A DNA stretch of 16,875 bases from JAQGMJ01 sp036271855 (lineage in GTDB: Bacteria > Pseudomonadota > Gammaproteobacteria > Burkholderiales > JAEUOS01): positions 1 through 16,875 of the forward strand of contig DATAZV010000487.1 of assembly GCA_036271855.1 (NCBI GenBank). The letters are read 5' to 3'. Both the position numbers and the translations under genes were made by a program. The notes beneath the pieces are model-generated. The model did not search any database and was not told the DNA's origin. It saw nothing but the letters and a program-made list of their open reading frames with translations. The first letter of the stretch is position 1. Every line of letters begins with the position of its first letter. Positions 1 through 6,800 of this stretch are shown one piece after another.

Positions 1-99
1 ACCCGCCCGCTGCACAGGCGGACTAGGCAAACATCAGGTCAATTCGTGGCTTGCGCTATGCACAGGCGCGGCGGATGCCGCGCGGCACAGGGCGGGAGA

Positions 100-306
100 T
101 CAGCGCCGTCGTCCCAGGAATTCGCTGGGCAGATCGTGACCGAAGAAAATCACCTGCGAATCGCGGTAGGCATGGGTACGCCTGGCGCGGCGCGCGGGGT
201 GGCCACTCATGCAAAGCCGGCGGCTTGCGGCACGCCGGAAGGCGCGGAGTGTCGGGGGGAGCCGGGCATCGCCGCGGCAAAAGAAGGTGTTTTTGTTTTT
301 TGACAT
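100..306 (-). CDS. Possible small hypothetical protein (68 aa)
   Basis: An open frame of 68 codons starts at ATG 306 with GAGG seven bases upstream on the minus strand, an acceptable ribosome-binding site. The product is Arg-rich and basic, with no signal peptide, membrane segment or domain that I recognise. Competing frames of similar length overlap it on both strands, as GC-rich DNA produces by chance. The ribosome-binding site is the only positive evidence. It may well be a chance frame. Confidence 0.18.
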   Translation of the reverse strand: MSKNKNTFFCRGDARLPPTLRAFRRAASRRLCMSGHPARRARRTHAYRDSQVIFFGHDLPSEFLGRRR

Positions 307-407
307 TGCGGGGCCTCGCTGCCGGCCGCCGATTTCAGTAATTCGAACTGCTTTATGTCCTTGGTCTCAGAGCGGCGAGCCTCTTTTTGCAGGCTTCAAC
401 CACACCT

Positions 408-431
408 CTAATTAATCATCCACTTAATTAG
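408..431. repeat. AT-rich dyad CTAATTAA-8-TTAATTAG
   Basis: Perfect inverted repeat with 8-bp arms at 408-415 and 424-431 around an 8-bp spacer, in an AT-rich island inside GC-rich DNA. The right arm overlaps a possible -10 box, TAGAAT at 429-434. Size and symmetry suit a dimeric regulator site, but no regulator gene lies nearby and AT-rich dyads also arise by chance. Confidence 0.35.
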
Positions 432-443
432 AATACGCTTTCG

Positions 444-637
444 TACAAAAGTTGCAAGGGTCGCCGACGAACGGTATGTCGCCTTGCGGGATGTATCCCT
501 TGTTGCTTTTTTGCATCGCCCATGTCGTAAAGTGGTTGGCAATGGGCTTATCGCGGCGTTGAGCCCGTCAATAGTCGCGCGATACGGTGCAATTTGTTAT
601 CATGACGCGCTAAACCGCTGTTTTCAGCGGTCTTTTT
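444..637 (+). ncRNA. Possible structured leader or small RNA ending in a terminator
   Basis: Bases 448-456 (AAAGTTGCA and neighbours) can pair with 588-595 (TGCAATTT), closing a domain of about 155 nt. Inside it CAAGGG at 455-460 can pair with CCCTTG at 497-502, and GGGCT at 544-548 with AGCCC at 562-566. The CAAGGG pairing competes with the closing stem for bases 455-456, so alternative folds are possible. An intrinsic terminator follows at 614-637. The order folded domain, terminator, gene is that of a riboswitch or attenuator leader, or of a free-standing small RNA. I could not match it to 6S RNA, a glycine riboswitch or any other class I know. Inference from hand folding only. Confidence 0.25.
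614..637 (+). terminator. Intrinsic terminator upstream of the aminotransferase gene
   Basis: Perfect 7-bp stem ACCGCTG (614-620) and CAGCGGT (625-631) with a TTTT loop, followed by CTTTTTG on the plus strand. It would end a plus-strand transcript about 145 bp before the aminotransferase start, so it terminates either an upstream transcript or part of this gene's own leader. Confidence 0.7.
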
Positions 638-781
638 GTTGCCTGCCGCTTACAGCCCGTTCCTCAGGGTGCCCGACCAACAGGGCAAGCGGGCTCCGCT
701 TGGCGCCATGCGGATTCTCCATGCGCCGGCTATTGGGCAGATTTCTTATCAGAATCAGTTAGTTAGTTGACAGGATCGATC

Positions 782-2038
782 ATGACCATCGCTTACGCAC
801 CGCAGAAAAAAATCTCGTCCTTCCATCCGCCGCAGCGCACCCTGCTGGGTCCCGGCCCTTCCGAGATCAACCCGCGCGTGCTGGCCGCCTCGTCCCTGCC
901 CGCCATCGGCTACCTCGACCCGATTTTCGTCGACATGATGGATGAGCTGAAACAGCTCTTGCGCTACGCTTACCAGACCAACAACCAGCTCACCTTCCCG
1001 CTTTCCGGCCCCGGCTCGGTAGGCATGGAGTCGTGCTTCGTCAACATGATCGAGCCCGGTGAAAAAGCAGTCGTGATGCGCAACGGCGTCTTCGGCGGCC
1101 GCATGATCGAAAACGTCGAGCGCGTCGGCGGCATCGCGGTGGTGACCGAAGATGCGTGGGGCGAGCCCTGTGACCCGCAAAAGCTGGAAGATGCGCTGAA
1201 AAAGAATCCGGACACCAAGATCGTCTCCTTCATCCACGCCGAGACCTCCACCGGCGCGCAGTCGGACGCCAAGACCCTCACCGCCATCGCCCACAAGTAC
1301 GGCGCGCTGGTGATCTGCGACGCCGTCACCTCCCTGGCCGGCACCCCGGTGAAGACCGACGAATGGGAACTCGACGCCGTCTACTCCGGCTCGCAAAAAT
1401 GCCTGTCCTGCGTGCCCGGCCTGTCGCCGGTGTCCTACAGCGACCGCGTGATCGAGAAAGTCAAGCTGCGCAAGGACAAGAACCGCGTGCAAAGCTGGTT
1501 CATGGACCTGAACCTGGTGCTCGGCTACTGGGGCGAGACCACCCGCACCTATCACCACACCGCGCCGATCAACAGCCTGTTCGCGCTGCATGAATCGCTG
1601 CTGCTGCTGAAGGAAGAAGGCCTGGAGAATTCCTGGGCGCGCCACATGCGCCACCACCTGGCGCTAAAGGCCGGCCTGGAAGCGATGGGCCTGAAGTTCC
1701 TGGTGAAAGAGCAATACCGCCTGCCGCAGATGAACGCGGTGATGATCCCCGAGTCGATCCAGGCACGCGAAGCCGAAGTGCGCAAGACCCTGCTGAACGA
1801 ATTCAACATCGAAATCGGTGCGGGTCTCGGCCCACTGGCCGGCAAGATCTGGCGCATCGGCATGATGGGGTATTCGTCAAAGCCGGAAAACGTCATGCTC
1901 TGCCTCTCCGCACTGGGCTCGGTGCTGGCCGACATGGGTCAGCCGGTCAAGGTGGGCGAGGCCGAAGCCGCTGCCCACTCCGCTTACGCCTCGATGCACG
2001 CTTCGGCCGCCCAGGCCAAGCTGCGCGCCGCGGCTTAA
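782..2038 (+). CDS. PLP-dependent class V aminotransferase, alanine/serine-glyoxylate type
   Basis: The 418-residue protein is a fold-type I, class V aminotransferase that most resembles alanine-glyoxylate aminotransferase, which transfers an amino group from alanine or serine to glyoxylate to make glycine. Visible signatures are LLGPGPS near the N terminus, an STG motif, Asp180 in CDAVTSL (pairs with the PLP ring nitrogen), Lys206 in YSGSQK (Schiff-base lysine), YHHT and GLENSW, all in the family order and spacing. ATG 782 is preferred over in-frame TTG 767 because AGGA lies six bases upstream of it. The cyclase gene follows 38 bp downstream on the same strand, suggesting an operon. The amino donor (alanine, serine or another) cannot be decided from sequence. 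No transmembrane segment; cytoplasmic. Confidence 0.9.
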   Translation: MTIAYAPQKKISSFHPPQRTLLGPGPSEINPRVLAASSLPAIGYLDPIFVDMMDELKQLLRYAYQTNNQLTFPLSGPGSVGMESCFVNMIEPGEKAVVMRNGVFGGRMIENVERVGGIAVVTEDAWGEPCDPQKLEDALKKNPDTKIVSFIHAETSTGAQSDAKTLTAIAHKYGALVICDAVTSLAGTPVKTDEWELDAVYSGSQKCLSCVPGLSPVSYSDRVIEKVKLRKDKNRVQSWFMDLNLVLGYWGETTRTYHHTAPINSLFALHESLLLLKEEGLENSWARHMRHHLALKAGLEAMGLKFLVKEQYRLPQMNAVMIPESIQAREAEVRKTLLNEFNIEIGAGLGPLAGKIWRIGMMGYSSKPENVMLCLSALGSVLADMGQPVKVGEAEAAAHSAYASMHASAAQAKLRAAA

Positions 2039-2076
2039 GTCACGACAAACCCGGAACGAAACAGGTAAGGACGCCG

Positions 2077-3006
2077 ATGTCGAACCAGGACACCACGCTG
2101 GACTTGTCGATACACGACAAGCCGGCGATGGTCGCCGCCGTCCTGTTCGCCGACATCGCCGGTTCCACCAAGCTCTACGACATCCTCGGCGACACCCGCG
2201 CCAAGCAGTTGATCGACGAGACCCTGTCCGAACTGCGCGCGGCCACCGCGCGCTTCCAGGGCCGGGTGGTGAAGACCATCGGCGACGAAATCATGTGTGT
2301 ATTCCGCGACCCGGAACGCGGCATGCTCGCCGCCTGCGACATGCAGACCAGGGTCAACGCCCTGCCGATCGTCGACGGCGTCAAGCGCCTGGTCCGGGTC
2401 GGCTTTCACTTCGGCGCGGTGATCGAGGAAAAGGGCGACGTCTTCGGCGATACGGTGAACGTCGCCGCGCGCATGGCCGGCGTCGCCAAGGGCCTGCAGA
2501 TCATGACCAGCCGCGCCACCGCCGACCAGTTGCCGGCCGGCATGCGCGCCTCGGTGCGCCCGATCGCCACCGTCGCGGTCAAGGGCAAGGAAGACATGCC
2601 GGTGTGCGAGGTGATCTGGCAATCCGACGACGACCTCACCATGACGGTCGATTCGCTGCATTCCAGCCAGCCGGCGAAAAATGCCGAACTGGCGCTGACC
2701 CACAATGGCCACGAGGTTGTGCTGTCAGGCAGCCTGCCGGCCGCCACCTTCGGCCGCGGCGTAGACAACACCTTCGTCATCGGCGACCTGAAGGCCTCGC
2801 GCAACCACGCGCGGGTCGAAAAGCGACGCGACCGCTATTACCTGATCGACCAGAGCACCAACGGCACCTTCGTCACCGTTGCCGGTGAAGCGGAAATGGA
2901 ACTGCACCGGGAGGAAGTGATGCTGCGCGGCACCGGCATGATCCTGTTCGGCCACAGCGCCACCGAGTCGGCCGAGGAAACCGTCCAGTTCGTGGTCCGC
3001 GCCTGA
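2077..3006 (+). CDS. Class III nucleotide cyclase with C-terminal FHA domain
   Basis: The 309-residue soluble protein has a class III cyclase domain (about residues 17-180) followed by a forkhead-associated domain (about 205-305), which binds phosphothreonine peptides. Catalytic residues are present: metal-binding Asp26 (FADIAGST) and Asp70 (GDE), and transition-state Asn128 and Arg132 (NVAAR). Lys66 and Asp125 occupy the positions that choose adenine, so cAMP is the likelier product; this is inferred from known family members. The FHA domain keeps Gly226-Arg227, Ser241-Arg-Asn-His244 and Asn262-Gly-Thr264. Start ATG 2077 has a purine-rich AGGTAAGG upstream. It probably shares a transcript with the preceding aminotransferase gene. 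The fusion suggests cyclase activity or location tied to Ser/Thr phosphorylation; no kinase gene is in the window. Confidence 0.88.
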   Translation: MSNQDTTLDLSIHDKPAMVAAVLFADIAGSTKLYDILGDTRAKQLIDETLSELRAATARFQGRVVKTIGDEIMCVFRDPERGMLAACDMQTRVNALPIVDGVKRLVRVGFHFGAVIEEKGDVFGDTVNVAARMAGVAKGLQIMTSRATADQLPAGMRASVRPIATVAVKGKEDMPVCEVIWQSDDDLTMTVDSLHSSQPAKNAELALTHNGHEVVLSGSLPAATFGRGVDNTFVIGDLKASRNHARVEKRRDRYYLIDQSTNGTFVTVAGEAEMELHREEVMLRGTGMILFGHSATESAEETVQFVVRA

Positions 3007-3016
3007 CCGTGACTGA

Positions 3017-3040
3017 CTGCGGGCGGCCGCCCGCAGCTTT
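3017..3040. terminator. Convergent terminator-like palindrome
   Basis: A 20-bp perfect palindrome at 3017-3036 (half-site CTGCGGGCGG) can form an 8-bp GC-rich stem with a GGCC loop. On the plus strand it is followed by CTTTGG, a weak T run. It lies between the convergent cyclase and lipoprotein genes and probably ends plus-strand transcription. Confidence 0.5.
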
Positions 3041-3043
3041 GGC

Positions 3044-3553
3044 TTATTCGCTGGCCTGGATTTCGGCCAGGGTACGCATCTGGAATTTGCCGTCGCGGCG
3101 GAACAGCCAGGATTCGAGATACTCGACCTGGCCGCGGCGCAGCACGGCGCGGGTCGGGCGCGGCAGCGGCATGGCGCGGCGCAGGCTGGCCAGCGCCGCA
3201 GCGCGGGTTTCGGCATCACCGTTGTCGCGGAAAATCCGCGTGCCCAGGACGTCGCCTTTTTCATCGACCACGACGCTGAGCACGACGATCGAACGCAGCA
3301 ACGGCGGCGGCTTGCCGGTGAACACATGGTCGGCATTGGTCTCGTACACCCGCTTGGCCACCTCGAGCTTGTAGCCGCTCAGGTTGCTGGCGGTGGAGGC
3401 AGGCGCGGGGACCGCGGCCACCGGGGGTGCAATGGTGATCAGCGGCGGCTGCGCTTCAGGGGTCGGCGCTTTTTGCGCACAGGCCGCCAGCAGCAGGGCA
3501 AGGGGAGCCAGGCGTAGCGCGGCGCGCGCGCACGGAGAAAAGGGGAGGGTCAT
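3044..3553 (-). CDS. TonB-C-like outer-membrane lipoprotein
   Basis: The 169-residue protein starts with a lipoprotein signal peptide: a basic N region, a hydrophobic core LAPLALLLAAC and lipobox Leu22-Ala-Ala-Cys25. Ala at +2 after the cysteine suggests sorting to the outer membrane. A Pro/Ala-rich linker (about 28-55) leads to a domain (about 70-150) with the pattern of a TonB C-terminal domain: VVVDEKGDVLGTRI followed by ETRAAALASLRRAMPLP. True TonB proteins carry an N-terminal membrane anchor and a long Pro-rich spacer; this one is short and lipid-anchored, so it is unlikely to energise transport alone. It is divergent from the giant coiled-coil gene across 247 bp and convergent with the cyclase gene. 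Binding partner unknown. No good ribosome-binding site is visible before ATG 3553. Confidence 0.72.
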   Translation of the reverse strand: MTLPFSPCARAALRLAPLALLLAACAQKAPTPEAQPPLITIAPPVAAVPAPASTASNLSGYKLEVAKRVYETNADHVFTGKPPPLLRSIVVLSVVVDEKGDVLGTRIFRDNGDAETRAAALASLRRAMPLPRPTRAVLRRGQVEYLESWLFRRDGKFQMRTLAEIQASE

Positions 3554-3693
3554 GAGGCTGGGCAGACTTTGTCTCGATACTATCGCGGTCTTTCCGGGCG
3601 GTCGGCCGGCAGTCAGTGGCGACCTCTATGCAAAGTTAGAGCGTTGCCGCGCGGAAACGTTCCTGGGAGACTTGGCGGCATCCGGCAGGGTCG

Positions 3694-3746
3694 ATTTTGC
3701 GCGATGCAAAATGACATTGTCACGGCACTTTGTTGCGTGCGCGCAA
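3694..3746. promoter_or_regulatory. Cluster of three short palindromes in a divergent intergenic region
   Basis: Three perfect dyads lie in 53 bp: ATTTTGC-N5-GCAAAAT (3694-3712), TGACA-T-TGTCA (3712-3722, sharing one base with the first) and TTGCG-N4-CGCAA (3733-3746). They lie between the start codons of the lipoprotein and the coiled-coil gene. The TTGTCA inside the second dyad could also serve as a -35 box, but no good -10 box follows at the right distance. The layout resembles operator sites for dimeric regulators; the regulator is unknown. Confidence 0.35.
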
Positions 3747-3800
3747 ATCATCTCACGCGGCACGCGACAAGCCGCGGCCTCTGTGTAAATATTCAGCACC

Positions 3801-6800
3801 ATGTCCGTGGAAAACGCAACCTCCACCACCACCCAGTCGCGCGCGGAGCTTTCCGAGGAGCTGAAGCGGCAGGCGCTGGAATTCTCCCAGCGGACCATGG
3901 TCAAGCGTTCCGAGGCGATCAACCTTGCCAAGGCGCACCAGGAAGAGCTGCGCCTGGCGATCCTCGCCGAATCGCAGTCGCGCCGCGCCAAGGAGGTGGC
4001 GCGCCAGCGCGCTGAAAAGGCGCTGGCCGAGCAACAGGGCTTGGAGGAAGAGGCGCGCCAGGCCGAACAGGTGCTGGAGCATATCCGCATCCAGCTGAGC
4101 GATACCTTGAACACCATCGCCGTCGCCGATGGCGAGCTCGACCGTGGTGCCGCCAGCCTGGCCGCCGGTCCGCCGGCGGAGGGCCAGGTTGCCGGCCTGA
4201 AGGGCGAGATCGGGCAGTTGCGCGCACGCCGCGACAACCTGGTGGCCGAGCGCGATGCCCTGACGCGCACCATCGAGGAAGCCGAAGGCGGCCTCGACAG
4301 CGCCCGCGTGCGCAGCCTGCAATTGAAAGCGCAGGCCAGTGATGCCGAGGGCCAGGCGAAAGCCGCGCAGGAAAAACTGGTGCAGGCACGCATCGCCCTG
4401 GCACAGGCGCAGACCGACCTGGACAACCTGCGCGCCGCCACCGCCGCGGTGGCCAACCAGACAACACAGGCACGGCCCGCGCTGGGACTGACCCAGACCA
4501 TGCAGGTGCTGGCGGCGAACTTCCAGCCGGAAGACGGCGCCGCCAGGGAGATCGCACCGGCGGGCGAGGACAGCCGCCGGGCCCTGGACCAGGCCGATAC
4601 CGAGCGCGAGCGCGCGCTGGACGCCTCGCGCAAGCTGGAAATCGCGATCCGCGGCCGCCTGGCGGCCGAACAGCGCTCACAGCGCGAGGCCCAGGCCCTG
4701 GCCCGGGTCGAAGCCGAGGTGGAGAAGGTCACCGAGGCGCGGCGCATGATCGCCGACGAACTCAAACGCGAAGTCGATCAACACAGGGAACTGGAACTGC
4801 AGCTCGACGCCGCCCGCACCCAGCGCGTCGAGCTCGACGCCCAGCAGCGCTCGGCGGCGGCGCGCCAGTCCCACGCGCAACGCGAGGCCGAGGCGGCCAC
4901 CCGGCAGATGCAGGCCGCCGAGGAGGAATCGGCGAAAATGCTCGCCGCCAGCACCCATGGGCAGGAGCAGCTGAACGCCCGGCGCCGCGAGTCCGAGCAA
5001 CTGAAGCAGAACCTGGCGAGCGCGCTTTCGCTGGTCGGCTCCTACACCGAAGACCTGAAACGCGAAAGCGCGGCGATTGCCGGCATCGAGCGGGAGCTGG
5101 CGCAGACGCGGGCACGCCGCGCCGAGGCCGAGCGCAGCCTGGCGCCCGAGAACACCGCCGCCGAACAGGCGCTGCGCGGCGCCACCGATGCGCGGCGCCG
5201 CCGCGAGGAGGAACTGGCCGCGGCCAACGCCGCCGCCGCCAATGCCGGACAAGCGCTGCAAAAGCAGCGCGAGATCGTCTCCCGTGCCGATACCGAGCTG
5301 GCAGCGCAAAGCGCGCGCGCCGAGCGCCTGAAACAGGAATTGGCCGAGACCCTGTCGCGCGCGGCGGCGCTGGAAACAGACCTGAAAAGCGAGAAGGTGG
5401 CGCTGCGCACCGGCGAGAGCGAGCTGACGCGGGTGCGCACCGAGGCGGCCGCGCTGGAGCGCGCGCTGATTGCGCAGCGCACCCAGGCCAGCCAGTTCGA
5501 AAGCAGCATCTCGGCCGAGCGGCGGGTACATGAAGCGCACCGGGCCGCTGCCGCCGGCGCCACGCAGGCGGCCACCGCCGAATTGGCGCAACTGCGCACG
5601 CTGGAGCAGCAGACCGGGAACGAACTGGTGCAGCAGCGCCGCCGCGCCGAGCAATACAAGCAGGACCTGGCCGAGCTGCTGTCGCATGTCACTTCCCTCG
5701 GGGCCGACGTCAAGCGCGAGAGCGACGCCGCCGCCGCCGCCCAGGCCGACCTGGACCGCGCGCGCGCGCGCCGCGCCGAACTCGAACAGACCATGGCCGC
5801 CGAACGCGCGCGCGCCGAAGCGGCGGCACGCGAGGCCGAAGCCGCGCGCAACGACGGCCTGGCCGCCCTGCGCGCCAAAGAGGAACATGAGAACGCCCTG
5901 GCCGCCACCAAACGGGCGATCACCGAGCTGCAGTCGCGCCGCGAACTGATCGAAGCCGCGCGCAAGCAGCGCGAAGCCCAGCTCAGCGCCGTCGCCGGGC
6001 GCATCGCCGAACTGGTGGTGCAGACCCGCGAGCAGGCCGAGGCGCATGCGGCGGAAAGCGCCCGCCTGGAAGCCCTGCGCCGGCAGCGGCAGGAAGCGGA
6101 GGAGCAGGCTGCGCTGGAGCGATCGACGCAGGCGCGCCTGGCCGCCGAGACCCAGGAAGCGCGCGCCGGCCGGCTGGGGATGGAAGCCGAAATGGCCGCC
6201 GAGCGCACCCAGCAGGCCGAGTTGCAGACACAGCGCGATGCCGTGCGCGCGCAGTTTGCCGAACTGCGCGCCGAGTGCAGCCACGAGGAAGTGACCCTGC
6301 GCGACGCCCACACGGCCCTGCGCAGCCTGCGCGATTCGGCGCGGCGCCAGCGCGAGATCCTGCAGGAGGCGCGCGCCGAACGCCTGCAAAGCGAGAACCT
6401 GGCCAGCGCCGAGCGCCTGCGCCACGCCGGCGTGCTGGCAGCTTCCGCCGAATTGCGCGCCGCGCTGAGCGAAGAGCAGGCGGTGCTGACGCCGCTGGCC
6501 GAGGAGTTGCGCCAGGCCCGCGCGCATCGTGACCAGTGGCGCGAGCGCCTGCTGGCGGCGCAGGCGGCGGCGCAGGCGGCCCTGGAACACTGGCAGGGCG
6601 AGCAGCAAAGCGCCGAAAAGCTGGAGCGCGCCGCCGAGCGCGAGCGCGAGGCGCGCGAGCACCACGACACCCTGCTGCAGTTGTCGCGCAGCGAGCGCGT
6701 GGCCCTCGAGTCCGACCTGCGCGATGCGCGCCTGGCCTACGCGGCGCAGCGCGCGCAACTGGCAGAAGCGCGCGCCCAGATGGCCCACGTGGTGGCGCAG

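Larger units (their letters stand above)
1..781. other. Left-edge region without a convincing protein gene
   Basis: This 781-bp stretch has several short overlapping open frames on both strands, none with a recognisable domain. The first 300 bp are very GC-rich; 340-450 is clearly more AT-rich. Structure is concentrated at 408-431 (dyad), 444-599 (foldable segment), 614-637 (intrinsic terminator) and 686-702 (perfect 7-bp hairpin, arms CAAGCGG and CCGCTTG, loop GCT). The last 145 bp before the aminotransferase start would form its leader. I see no tRNA, no IS element and no clear sigma-70 promoter with two good boxes. What lies upstream of base 1 is unknown. Confidence 0.6.

Noticed and set aside
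444..637. 6S RNA
   Set aside because: Size and end pairing are roughly similar, but the sequence does not resemble the 6S core I recall, and the central open-bubble arrangement could not be drawn.
484..762. 92-codon plus-strand open frame
   Set aside because: It runs through an intrinsic terminator (614-637), has a Cys/Arg-rich composition typical of a chance frame and no recognisable domain.
755..1657. 300-codon minus-strand frame opposite the aminotransferase
   Set aside because: Shadow frame: the plus strand carries a full set of class V aminotransferase motifs.
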